Below are positions 53,181-64,000 of a stretch of DNA of 64,000 nt, in pieces. A program made the position numbers and the translations under genes. Position 1 is the first letter of the stretch. Each line of letters begins with the position of its first letter. The DNA comes from Oryza sativa Japonica Group. Lineage: Eukaryota; Streptophyta; Magnoliopsida; Poales; Poaceae. A model generated the notes under the pieces. It worked only from the letters and a program-made list of their open reading frames with translations, did not search any database and was not told the DNA's origin. Where the stretch lies: the NCBI RefSeq assembly GCF_034140825.1, contig NC_089037.1, positions 32,383,001-32,447,000 on the forward strand, in the 5' to 3' direction.

Positions 53181-56034
53181 GAGCAGAGGTTGGAGTACTC
53201 AGGATTCAGTGGTTTGTGTAGCTAAGCTAGCAGAGGGTGGTTGGGGCTAAGCTAGCATTGGGTTCTAACCCTTTTGCTTTGGGGTAGAGTGTTAGCTAAA
53301 CTTGCTCCCTTTTTTGTGAAAGGGAAAAACAAGAAGCAGAAGCTAATTTGTTACTTGTCACTTGTGGCCTGTGGGATAACACTAGCTACCCCCAGAGAGC
53401 ACAGAGGAGAGTCAGGCAGGGGAGACCACCAGGGCATGGTGATGTATTGATGAGCTGTGAGCTGGCATCCAAAAGGCAGACCTTTCTTTAAAGAGAGTCA
53501 TTGGCTTAGGTGTGGCCACCCTACTATTTCCAAGCATTTTTTTCCTTGTCAAATTTTGCTTCCTAACACAGGCATGCAGTTACAAAGCTTTCTGCTAATC
53601 CCAAGTAGGGCTGATGTTTTAACATTGCTATGAGAAAATCGGTGTGTTTTAACATGTCTCTCCAAAAAATGGAGAGAGGTTAGCTAGTGGCCGGCCATGA
53701 GATCAGGAAAGATAAGAGGTTGTTTGGTTGCTGGCCACTATTTATCTCTAACTTTAGATATATTTGATGAATTTAGACAATAATTTGGTTATTTTCATAG
53801 TTAGCAGAAGAGACAGCTCTCACGCAGGTCGGTCGGACGGCCGCCCAGACTCTGCCGATGTCGTCTCCACTTCAGATGGATCCAGGTCCTCTACAGTTCA
53901 GCAGAGAAGAACTGCAGCTACAGTATTCTGAGTCTGCTACAGTGAATTAATGGACCAAACAGTGTTTCGGTACTGTAGCAAAGTAATTTGAAACAGTAAT
54001 CTTTCTACTGTTTGCCTGATTACTGTTCCCATTTACTGTTTAGACCTACTGTAGCGATTTGTTTTAGGCCGTTGGATGTGAATCCAACAGCAAACAACAC
54101 ACCCTAATGCAGAGCACTGTAGCTCCCTCTGCATTCTCTCCTCCACTGCAAAGGATCTAAATTGACTTCGGATAGCTGTTGACGTCTATTAAAATAAGTT
54201 GATCCCACAAAACATTATTAGTTATCTGGTTATAACAATGGTGCTAGCTCCGTCACTGATCATAGTTATGGCAATATTTTATTCTAATAATTAGATTCTT
54301 ATTTTAATTAAATATTTTTAATGACCCAAAAAAATAGGATAATTTTTTTTAGGTTTCTTATTTTAAGTTCGTAACCTTAGAGATACATGCTAATTAAGTG
54401 TGACAACTTCAGCTCATAAATGATGATAAACTATAGCCGGCAACGAAACAGACCCAAACAGCTCGTTGAGGAGCACAGCGTTCATGCACCTCAGTCCAGT
54501 GATCGAGTTGGGGACCGGTGGATCATCATGGCTAATGAGTGCCAAGTTTGGAGTACGACGAGTCGACGACGACGACCTGCCGGGATCAAGATGAGCTAGC
54601 TTAACAAGCTAAGCTCCCCACAATCAAGGATAACGCATGGCTTTGGTTTTGCCTTTGCCGGACTGCTTCCATGTTTAGAGGTGTCAGCACACAGCACGCA
54701 GTACTGTGCGCTAGCTGGCTGCCTTGGCCTGCTGCCGACGCATAACCATCATAGCCTCGAACCTTCCAGAATTTACTTTTCTTGCTCTCGCTGACTACTA
54801 CCACACCAGTAGCTTGTGGAGTTGACGAGAGTAAAGTTGATGCTGTTCTTACAAGGCAAGTAGGCAACCTCGTTTGTTTTTTTGTTCACGCAGCTAAGCA
54901 TGTTCTTTCTTTCCAGGATAAGGTCGGCCTAGATACGCCCGGTACATATCGAGCTCATGATTGGCACAATGACACTACAGTTCACTTTCTTTTCTTTTCT
55001 TTTCTTTTTTACTGTGACTTGACAGAGAGCGTCCGGAGTGGTGACAGTGCTGGGTGGGTTTCTGTTTGTTGTTCGGCGCGTTTGGATCGCAGCTGTCACG
55101 CGATGGCACACGGCGAGAATCTGCACGGGCACGGGCGCGCGCGGCGCCGGACACACACGGTCGACCGAGCGTACGTGGAGCCGGCAATGGGATGGGAGGA
55201 TCAGGAGGCACGGGCGCGTCGGCTTTGGCAGGCGACGAGACGAGCCCCGTACCGCGACCGCGAGAGCTTTCCGCTGAGGGTGGTCCGCGTGCCGCGTGTG
55301 CCGGTGGTGGTGTGTGAGACGACGCGGTTTCCCCCGTTGGATTCTCGGATTCTCGCGGACGTAGCAGCACGGCGGCCGTGTGGAGACAGCGCGAGCGCAC
55401 GAAGTGAATCAGTGAATCATCCACCGTTTCCACACGTACCGAGGCGCAGGGGATCGGAGGCAAGGGCGTGTGCGTCCACAGGCCACAGGTAAAGAAGAGT
55501 TGTTGAGAGATTTCGTCGGGATCTCATCTATTGGGGGGGGGGGGGGGGGGATTTGGAGTAGGGGTGGTTGTAGTACGAGGGATGGGCTGGAACCGTGTGC
55601 CGAAATAAGTAGCCTCTGCCTCGAACGGGACGGCTAATTTGGTGGTGGTCTCCGTTCAGGTTGGCGCTTCTCAACTGGTCCAGGCGGCACCCTTCACTGT
55701 TCCTAAGAATTGTCAACGGCTCAACGTTTACTTGCTCCGACCCATAAAAACGTATATTTAGATTCATAATCACTATAATATTTTGCATTCAATATTAGAT
55801 TGATTTTTTATGGGACGAAGGGAGTACGTCGGATTGGGCCACTAGCCTCCACCACAGCTCGAACAGTGAATAGCGTCGCAGTTAAAATGTACTCCCTCCA
55901 TGTCCAATTCGTTGTACTGGGAGAGATCATATCCCCTTCTAGGCTGGGATTTTTTAGACTTTTTGGACGGAGAGAGTAAACATTTGGACTCCTCTCTAAG
56001 TCTAAATTGCTCAATTGGGCTGACTCCAACCTTG
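53181..56034. other. Intergenic upstream of the GASA gene; repeats only
   Basis: 53181-53700 is the GASA promoter. 53720-54170 has CTGTAGC/GCTACAG motifs repeated on both strands (about 53910-54060), probably an old transposon. 55020-55500 is GC-rich with overlapping frames but no domain. 55533-55550 is a G run. 55738-55985 has fragments of Stowaway-type ends (GGGACGAAGGGAGTA, ACTCCCTCCATGTCC, GGACGGAGAGAGTA). No gene is supported. Confidence 0.45.
55533..55550 (+). repeat. G18 homopolymer
   Basis: Eighteen consecutive G between CTATT and ATTTGG. The run is long for plant DNA and its length may be inexact in any assembly. Confidence 0.8.
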
Positions 56035-56037
56035 TTA

Positions 56038-57090
56038 GTGCATCTTCAACAGCCTCTCTAAACACCCATATAGCCAGCTCTCCAATTGATTTGGCTAGCC
56101 AAACTCATTCCTCCACTTTCTCTCCCTCTTCCTCCTCTCTCTCTCTCACTGTTCTTCTCTCGGACACTCGCACGCGACTGCTACCGTCCAGGGGCTGGCG
56201 ATGGCGGCGGCGGCTCGCGATGATGACCTCGGCAACGGCGACCTCGACGACGACCTGTCGAATCCACGCCGCCGGTCTAGAGGTCGCACGGAGGCGGAGG
56301 CTGTGCGGCCCCCGATCCACGCCGCCAGTCCAGAGGCCGCACGGCTGGCCGAAACCGGTGGGGGTGAACGTCGCACGGCCGGCCGAATCTGGCGGGGGCG
56401 GAGGTCACACCGCCGCCGCCGCCACCTCGACGAAGCCAAGACGTCGACGGCCTTGTCCTCCTCAACAATCGGCGGCGGAGGAGAGCCTCCAGTCGCTGGA
56501 GCAGCGGGAGAGACGCGCGTAGCGGGATCCGAAGGAGGCGCGTGGCGGCGGCGGGCAGCAGTGGCCACGTTCACCAAGGTGGCCCCCTCCGCTCTGCTCA
56601 CTGCATCGGCCGCCCAAGGTGGCCGCTACAGGTCTTCGCTCCGCTCGCCGAGGTGGCCCTCTCCGGTACCTGTCCCCCATCTCGCCGGCGGCAACAAAGC
56701 CAAGGCGCTCCTTTCTGACGGCGACGACGACGGTGAGCTCGGGCAAAGGATGCAAGCTAGCGACGACGCGCCTCCTTCCCCATGGTGGCAGCAGCACGAG
56801 CGGAGGGAGCTGGTGCACGGTGGCGATATGCAGAGGCAGGAAGGGCACGAGCAAGGGTCAGGGGATGGTGCGGCTGGTGGGGAGAGAGGAGGGAAAAGAT
56901 GGTGGGGCCCACAGATGGCCAGTGGCTGAGGGTGGCCAAAGGCTGGCCAAGTTTGGCTAGCTCGAGCCCATGTTTGGCGATTGCTATTTTTTAGCTAGTG
57001 AGATAGCTATGTTATTGGAGTACATTTTTTTTTTCAAAGTTGCTAAAATTTAGCTTGAAAAGTGCCATGGAAAGGCTGTTGGAGATGATC
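56038..57090. mobile_element. PIF/Harbinger-like nonautonomous element, 1053 bp, with TTA target duplication
   Basis: TTA flanks both sides (56035-56037, 57091-57093). The ends GTGCATCTTCAACAGCCTC and, inverted, GATCATCTCCAACAGCCTTTCCA match. Subterminal inverted bits include TTTGGCTAGCC near the left and GGCTGGCCAAG with TTTGGCTAGC near the right. The GC-rich interior has a long + frame (56201-56929) of low-complexity Arg/Ala/Gly composition with no transposase motif. It may include a captured exon, but none is recognised. Confidence 0.65.
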
Positions 57091-57238
57091 TTAAGCTGCT
57101 GTACTAGGTTGCTCAGGGTGATAATTCACCAATTCCCCCAGAACACGTTCTGATTACATGCCGCGCATAGCAATTTGGAGATACAAACATCGAAAGCATA
57201 CAAACGGAGTAGTGCTGCATCAGCAAAGCAACCAGCTA

Positions 57239-57396
57239 CTTCCTCCATTTCACAATGTAAGACTTTCTAGCATTGTCCATATACATATAAATGTTAATGA
57301 ATCTAAACACATACATATTTCTAGATTCATTAACATCTAAAATTCTAAATGAATGTGGGTAATGCTAGAAAGTCTTACATTATGAAACGGAGGAAG
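57239..57396. mobile_element. Stowaway-type MITE, 158 bp
   Basis: The left arm CTTCCTCCATTTCACAATGT, AAGACTTTCTAGCATTG and the right arm AATGCTAGAAAGTCTTACAT, TATGAAACGGAGGAAG are near-perfect inverted copies; TA flanks at 57237-57238 and 57397-57398. Confidence 0.85.
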
Positions 57397-57398
57397 TA

Positions 57399-57740
57399 TG
57401 AAATTTCCCACACGCAACACTGCAAAGCAGAGGTGCAAGCATATGCAATTCAGCATCTGAATTCCGAAGTGGAGTGGGACTGGCAAGCTTAGATCCCACA
57501 GGCCAGAACACATCTCCATTTGCTAATACATTAACACGGATACGTGCTTAAAGTTGCTAAGAACGTCGGTACTAGTGTTACTACAACTGCCAGAGGCACC
57601 CTACCATTGTCTCCAGAGAAATAGGTAAACCTACGAGGCTACGAAGTCGAGCTAACTCAGGCCAACAAAACCAATCTACGAACCCCCTTCAAGATCACTA
57701 AAAACCATCTAAGCTAACTCAACTCCACTGATGAGGGCAG
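57399..57740. other. 3' flank of the SWIB gene
   Basis: Probable 3'UTR of the gene at 57741 (-). No other signal. Confidence 0.45.
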
Positions 57741-59233
57741 TCACTTCACAAAATGCGGGTTCAGAAGCTTGGCGACCTCCAGGAATCCCACGCGCTCTTG
57801 GCCAGCAAACAGGACCTTCAGCTTCTCATCACACACGATCACCTTCTTGTCCGCAGGATCCTGGAAATTGTTAATCCAGTAACATAAGAACAAAAGCAAA
57901 TTACGGTATGTGGGACATGAGCAATCATGACACAGGGATGTCTACGAGCATTACCAAATTTACAACTACGTTTGGGACACAAGCAATCTATGGTGAGGGA
58001 ATGGACCTCATTGTCTTTCCAAGCCCCTAAACTAGCTTCGTATTAGGTGATGAAACGCTTCTCTATACAAACAATTGTACAAGCTCGAGTTGGATACTAA
58101 TCCCTGGGAGTGTACTACAGAGTGATTGTGCCAATTCATGACCATGAGATCAATAAAACACTATATGGAGGAACATGTAGCAGTACAACATCTGTAAAAT
58201 GGAAATTACAGTTGAATCATAATCTCTCTATTACCACCACCTAGCAGTGAACCGCAGCTCCACCTCACATCTGCCATGCAGCCCACTGACTGTCGTAGAA
58301 CATACCCAACCCCAATCAAAATGCCACAAACTATGCCATTATTATCTTACATAGTAGCCCACAGACCAGCATGCACTTAGTCAGACAATAGCAGGCAAAC
58401 TCTATATGCATGATGCATCACAAGAAGCCAATGACCAACAAGATGGGACATACAAGTTCCTCGTTTACTTCCAATAGAATCATTCAACATGTAAGTGGCG
58501 GTCTCAAATTATTAGCATGGACACACGGAGAAGTGCTGCAGTATAGCTACAGGCAAATGCTACACAATACATCAGCTATAATTTACTAGTTGACAATGTG
58601 CATTGCGCAATGTGTTTAGAAATGTTATAAGCTAATAAGCAGCATATGCCACACGCACATTGGATGCAACGATAAACAAAAACGTTGCACTATTTTCAAT
58701 CTACACATATCAGCATCTGGTACATTTTCACCTGATACGGCCCCTTGTACTTATTCCAAACGGAAATATCAGATCTGTCCCTGTTCTATGCAATAAAAAG
58801 AGCCATACTTTCATCTTTAGTTGCGATTGCTCACCATCATTTATCACATTCAAGCCTACAAATAGAATCATAAAAAACTGCACATGGAAGAAATAGGGTT
58901 GGGGGTTTGCTTGAAGACCTGGAGGTTGTGCTGCTTGATGTAGGCCCAGAGGCGCTTGAGCGCCTCGGTGCGGGGGATCTCCGCGGCTCCCACCACCGCC
59001 TGCAGCGCCGGAGACACGAGCCGGGGCTTCGTCAGCCCGGTGGCCGCCCTCTTCTTCTGGGCCGCGGCCGCCGGGGAGTTGGACGCCGCGGCGGCCGCGC
59101 GCACGGCTACGGCGGCGGCGGCGGCGCGCCGCGGCAGAGCGAAGGAGGCGGCGGGGCGGGGCGGGCGGAGGGCGGCGAGCGGGGAGGGGGAGAGGGACAG
59201 CGACGCGGCGCTGAGCATGGAGGCGGACGCCAT
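57741..59233 (-). CDS. Small SWIB/MDM2-domain protein with plastid transit peptide, 144 aa, two exons
   Basis: Exons on - : 59233-58919 and 57860-57741, phase 0 intron of 1058 bp. The N-terminus (residues 1 to about 60) is rich in Ser, Ala, Arg and Pro, typical of a chloroplast transit peptide. The rest is one SWIB domain: LVSPALQAVVGAAEIPRTEA, LKRLWAYIKQHNLQ joined to DPADKKVIVCDEKLKVLF, then VGFLEVAKLLNPHFVK at the very end. Plant stand-alone SWIB proteins of this size are found in plastids and nuclei and have been linked to nucleoid DNA; the exact role here is not known. ATG context is GCGTCC-rich with G at +4. No oddities. Confidence 0.93.
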
Positions 59234-60023
59234 TTTTGGTCGGTGAGGAAGGAAAGCTTGGGTTTTTTTGGTTTGGATAATGGCTGCGGGAAACGGGGAG
59301 GGTTTGCTGGGGGTTTTGGAGACGGGGAAGAAAGCGTTTTAAGAACGGAGAGAACGTATTCTAAGAGAAACCGCCTTCTTAGTCAGAAAGCGGATTCGGA
59401 CTCAGTAAAAGCGTATCGAAACGACATACCTCGTCGTCCTGTATGGCATCCATGTTGATGTTTGACCTCCAAGCGCAGAAATGTTGGAGGAATTTTCATT
59501 CAATTTATACATTAGTTTCGGTGAACTAACTGGTGGGATTTATTCTTTAAAAAACACCTACATCTCAAAATAATCCCTTTTTTTAAAAAAAAAACTCTCA
59601 AAATAATCCACGTATATGCAAATTTAGGGTGTATGTAAGATCTCCATTAAGATTCACCTTTTAGTTAATATAATCTCAGCAAGTTACAGTGTAATACCAT
59701 TATACCACTACTATATTATCTTGCCGCACATAAATGCGGTAATTCCCAGTCAACAGTTAACTGCTGGTTCAGCAGAAATATAAACCAAAGAAGAACAGCA
59801 AAAAGTAATCTCTGCAATTAAATTAGCCCAAAAAGGAAGGAAAAAAAATCAAATATTCTTCCCCACATCAAAATGCCACGCGCCGCTACTAATTTATGTA
59901 CATTCCCGCGTTTCTTCCGATGATGCCACTGCAGCTAGTGTTACTGATCAGCGGCTCTACATGTTTTTACTAATTAACAAGAGACCGTCTTGATCTTTTC
60001 AAGGGAGGCGTCCCAGTCTTCTT
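59234..60023. other. SWIB promoter and PP2C 3' flank
   Basis: The left part is the leader and promoter of the SWIB gene; the right part is the 3' region of the PP2C gene. A short exon-like frame over 58907-59458 (+) is only the antisense of SWIB exon 1. Confidence 0.5.
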
Positions 60024-62233
60024 CTACCAACCGGAGCCCCGATGGGCTTGAAGAGTCTCCACGGATTGGCCGGAGTTGGAGGAGTAGATGTCGACGGGGG
60101 CGTTGGTGCAGTTGCTGCTCGAGTCGACGACCCTTGTGTGACGGCGACCGCGGTGGCGGTCAAGGTAGACGACGATGACGCTGATGTCGTCGTGGAAATG
60201 GCGCCTCACTCCCTTCTCTATCGTCTTCAGATCACGGAAGCTGACCTCCCTCTTCCTCGTGGCTTCCTTTAAAGCGGCCTTCACCAATCTGTTTGCTATA
60301 CCCTGCATGAATATTCACACGAACTTGGTGTTATCTCATTGTGTAAGTACTCCTCGTTCATTCACGGGGAATATATACTCCCGGTGATGGAATGATCGAA
60401 TGCTGTAGATGTTATCTGAACTTACCGTCCTTGGATTCTTGAAGACAATCTGCACCGCAGCGTCGTCACTGAGATGCTCCCAGAGACCATCTGAAGCAAA
60501 TATCAGGAACAGATCATTTGGTTTGAGCTTGCGAACTTGAATCGATGGTTCTGCGCTAAGAGCTGGCCGCTTCAAAGGAATAGGGGGACCAACGTTACGA
60601 AACACGGGATCCATGCTATACTCTTGTTTCTTCAAGTAAACATCACCAATGGTTCTCGATACCTGACAGTAGAAGAGTCAAATATTAGCCCATGTCTCTA
60701 GAATTTGGCAAGATGGGAGAAACTTCAGAATAAAAAACTTATGTTATCTTAAGATAATTAGATAAGTGAACCGAAAGATAAAGCCTGATCAAAATTTCAA
60801 ACCATGTCCAAGTTCATTACTTCTGCTAAGATACAATAAAAGTAGCTGTCATACTTTCACACTTGCTACTATAAATTGTGAAAAGTAAACTATGAAAACA
60901 ATATAACTCGTTATTTTTCATTAGTTTTCCTAAGATATGCAAGAGTAGCTGTCATACTATGCACAGTTGCCACTAAAAATTGTGAAAACAAAAATACTAA
61001 AACTTGGTCATTTTTGCTCGTTCTAAAACAATGACAAAATAGTAGTCACAAGCTCAGAGCATCTTCTAAAACAACTGCATGCTGAACTGGTCCAAGTCCT
61101 GGAAACGTGTAGAACGACTTTTAAGTTGTGAAATCTACAAAGCAAGATCTCTAAAGACCCAAACAATTAGTCTAACACAATCTAGGCTGCACCAATCAAG
61201 TTATAACAAAGGTTGAGTAATTGACAGAAATGACCAATTCATTTTAACTCCTTCGGGAGTAAGCTCAGGGATTTCTGAATTCAATTCCTATGAAGCTCTG
61301 ATACATCATATGAGAAGCTGCAAAATACACAAAATCACTCTACCACAGAAAGCTGTAAATCTAATCCACAAACGGCGATTTTCACCACCAAATCCTGGCA
61401 TACATGCATCAAATTAATTAAGTAAACAGAAGTAGTATTTTCTCATCAAACTCTCACCTGAATGATCCCCTTCACCCTCCACGCACCCCTGGCGTGCACC
61501 ACGATCTGCGCATCGTCCGGGTTGAGCGCGGTGAGCTCCCGCCGGACCTCCTCGGAGGCCGCGTTATGCTCGTCGGTGAGCCGCTCGGCGACGGCCACCC
61601 CGCCCCCGACCACGCGGCGGCCGAGCACGGCGCGGGAGTCGCCGAGGTTGGCCACGTAGAGCGTGTCTCCGGAGATAGCCCCGAGCAGGCAGCAGGAGCC
61701 CACGGCCGCCATCTTCGGCCGCTGCCGCCATGCCTGCCTCACCTGCTGCAGGAACTCCTCCTCCGCCGCGCCGAACGCCCTACGGATCACCTCCGTGCTC
61801 ATCCCCCCTTGCTCCTTCTCGAATCCTGTCAAAACGATCGCAAAATCAGTAAACCACGAAACGCAAGAAGGGCAGAGACCCCGAGAGAAAGAGAGAGAGA
61901 TGGCGTACGTTGGACATGGGGGAAGAGGCGGGAGCGGAGGAAGCGGGAGGCGTCGGCGCCGCCGTGCCCGTCATACACGCCGACGAGCGTGGCGGCGGGG
62001 GAGGCGAGCACCTGCGCCTGGTCCTCCATGGCCAGGTTCGCCTGCGCCGCCGCCATCGAGAACTCCCCCGCCGCGTGCGGCCTCAGCTCCGTCTGCCACA
62101 GCATCCCGTCCGCCGCCGCCGCCCCCGGCGGCCAGTGCCCGCAGCACCTCGCCACCGCCCTCAACATCTCCTCCCCACTCCGATCCAACACAAGCTTCGC
62201 TCGCTTCTTCTTCCTCCTCGTCTCGGCGTCCAA
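60024..62233 (-). CDS. Protein phosphatase 2C, clade D type, 402 aa, four exons
   Basis: Mg/Mn-dependent Ser/Thr phosphatase; plant clade D PP2Cs dephosphorylate plasma-membrane H+-ATPases, and some are defence-related. Exons on - : 62233-61909, 61825-61458, 60662-60426, 60302-60024. Introns are phase 1, 0, 0. Motifs: [15 protein letters not shown] with Asp88 and Gly89 for metal binding, [29 protein letters not shown] joined to [26 protein letters not shown] with Asp289, and [12 protein letters not shown] with Asp348/349. All metal-binding acidic residues are present, so it should be active. The N-terminus has a basic run (RRKKKRAK). The C-terminal 35 residues after the catalytic core are Ser/Asn-rich. 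From memory this may be rice OsPP2C34/BIPP2C2, not certain. Confidence 0.95.
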
Positions 62234-64000
62234 TCCTGTGTGCTGTGTTTGATCGAGAAAATGGAATTGGAATTGGAATTTGATTTGGAGGAAGAAGACG
62301 AGGAGTAGGTTAGGTTATGTACACGAAGCGTGGGGAAAGCGCGTTTGGAGGAAGAAGAGGAGGACGAGGGGAAACGGGCGGAGGGAAGAGGGGAGGAGTC
62401 TACGGTGGTTATCCGGTGATGTGTCGCTTTATAGGATTGGTCGATTTGACTTGCTGTTCTTAGGCTTTTGAATATTTGCCGTTGGATTCGTATTTTAGAA
62501 ATTTAGAAAATTGTTGGTTTCAGACAGGTGTAGTTAGTTGGGTGATAGGTGGTTGCCGCTATACGTATATTTCTTTTTCATTTTCCTCTAATGCTATAAT
62601 ACAAATATAATATAAATACAGAGTATACTTCACGAGAGTATCACCGTTCTAAAAATATAAGTAAAATATTCTAGTGTAGTAGTACATGACAACAGCATAG
62701 TTAGATGACAAATCAATTTTAAAGAGATAACGTCGACACATCATTCGTATGAAAAGATAAAGCGCAGCCGCACAAGTAGCACGATAAGGAAGTTGTATCT
62801 AGGAGGTGTGATGACGGATGAAATAGTGTGTACACATTAGCATGCTTTTAACTTTTTTTAAGATATGAGTAATAGATTAGCATGTTGTTAATAATGTACG
62901 GGGATTCGACTTGATTACTTGCAATATACACTTGCTCCTCCACTAGCCTTAGATTCCGGAGCAGACGTGGTTTTCCTTCCTTTTTCTTTAATTTTAGCCG
63001 AACAGCTGTATATGATGATAAGTAGACTTCCCGCCGCCTGAAAACCTGATAGGCAGGCAGGCAGCCATGCGAGTGGCGGCAGATATTTACGTGCTGCGCC
63101 GGTTAGCCCCCAGCGTTGGACAGCTGTCGCCCCCGCCGATGCTTCCAGAAAGGCAAAAGCGGCAGAGCTCGCTGAACACCAACGCTGACGTCACGCCGCG
63201 CCGCCCGTGACGCCGGCGGCGGTGTCCCCGCCGCCCGCCGGCGTGCGTCCCGGCGAATTCACATCGCCGGCCTCGCGTGCCGCTGCCGCCGGCAGAAGAA
63301 TCGGTGAACAACTTGGGTTATTGTTAGTACTTGTACTGGTAGTAGTGGTAGTCGTACTCGTACTCGTACTTCTTTTTAATTTTTGTAATATGTACAGGAG
63401 TAATTTTGGTACAAGTTCACGACCAAGATCTGCAAGTAGCGGCAGTATTCAATGAACACGAGTACAAGACCGAGTGCAGCGACACGGATACTCTCCGGGC
63501 TAAGCAAGCGACCAAAGTGGTGCTCGTACACGACGCCCAGGTCGGCATTTTTTCCATGGACCACTCCACACGGAAAGGGACGTTTCTAGAAAGGCCTAGA
63601 ACTATCACACATGAGAAAAAACTTGCTACGGTGGATGGTGCACTAGCACACTGCTGCCGTATTTCACGGGATCGATGGAGGTGCGACTGTTTGGTGAGAT
63701 ACGTGACTGCGTTAACTCCGTGTCGCTCCATACAAACAAAAAGAGGTCAAAGGAATGTAGGAGTAACGAGTTCGAACTATCCTTGTTTGCTGCAGAAAAG
63801 AAGAGAACCGCGTCCAGAACATTGAGAAAAAAAACTGGGAAAGCTAGGTGTTGTTCCCGCCTTTCCAGAACAACGACACGGGCGGCTTGGAACGAAAAAA
63901 AGAAAAAAAAACAGCAGCATTCGCAGACCTAACAAAATTGTAACATCACTGCCAAGAAAACAAAGTTTCGGTGAAAGTTCTCTTTCATTGGCTACAGGCC
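62234..64000. other. PP2C promoter and right-hand intergenic DNA
   Basis: 62234-62470 is the GA-rich leader and core promoter of the PP2C gene. Further right there are AT-rich DNA, a GC-rich patch (63170-63300) with frames on both strands but no domain, and a trinucleotide-like run of GTA/GTC units (about 63330-63372). No gene is supported up to the window edge. Confidence 0.45.

Noticed and set aside
54782-55492. 236-codon frame upstream of the GASA gene
   Set aside because: Starts in AT-rich DNA with no Kozak or homology and ends in GC-rich low-complexity sequence.
56201-56929. 242-codon frame as a protein gene
   Set aside because: Lies inside a transposon with TTA duplication; low complexity and no known domain.
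1-64000. CRISPR array, bacterial operon or toxin system
   Set aside because: The DNA is plant nuclear; repeated units found are MITEs and local duplications, with no spacer-repeat pattern.
1-64000. LTR retrotransposons or other virus-like elements
   Set aside because: No long terminal repeats, gag/pol or capsid-type frames were noticed; the only retroelement trace is the short LINE remnant at 40.1-40.5 kb.

Overview
The window is nuclear DNA of a grass. The gene structures, the GC-rich 5' ends of the genes and the dense small DNA transposons all fit rice, and the order ORC5 - CrRLK1L kinase - bHLH - CYP81A cluster - TIP41 - ASADH - GASA - SWIB - PP2C fits, from memory, the long arm of rice chromosome 3. 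That placement is recall, not a search result. All genes are spliced or single-exon eukaryotic genes; there are no operons and no CRISPR array. Exon borders were worked out by hand from GT/AG sites, reading phase and family conservation.

Left part (1-16 kb): the last two exons of ORC5 (+), a single-exon CAP1/ERULUS-like receptor kinase (-), and a six-exon atypical bHLH gene (+) whose introns carry MITEs. Centre (16-43 kb): a detoxification cluster. Four two-exon CYP81A genes lie head to tail on + (23883-26706; 31027-33294, recognised as CYP81A6; 36169-38594; 41084-42817). With them are a dead fifth 5' copy at 21815-22690 split by two transposons, a short CYP81A exon relic (16474-16543) and a CYP78-like relic (16741-16990). 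Between the copies lie Stowaway-type, hAT-type, MULE-type and foldback elements, two Helitron-like ends and a LINE remnant. CYP81A enzymes are ER-bound monooxygenases; CYP81A6 is known for tolerance to bentazon and sulfonylurea herbicides.

Right part (43-62 kb): TIP41-like TOR/PP2A pathway protein (-, 8 exons, with an 80-bp tandem duplication of most of exon 5), plastid aspartate-semialdehyde dehydrogenase (+, 8 exons), a secreted GASA/Snakin peptide (-), a small plastid SWIB-domain protein (-) and a clade D PP2C (-). TIP41 and ASADH are divergent, with a long hairpin MITE in their shared 1.85-kb upstream region. These are unrelated housekeeping or signalling genes that happen to be neighbours; only the P450 array is a functional cluster.

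I found no convincing wholly new system. The most notable points are the P450 birth-and-death history with precise insertions, the partial exon duplication in TIP41, and transposons placed directly at the TATA box and 3'UTR of one CYP81A gene.
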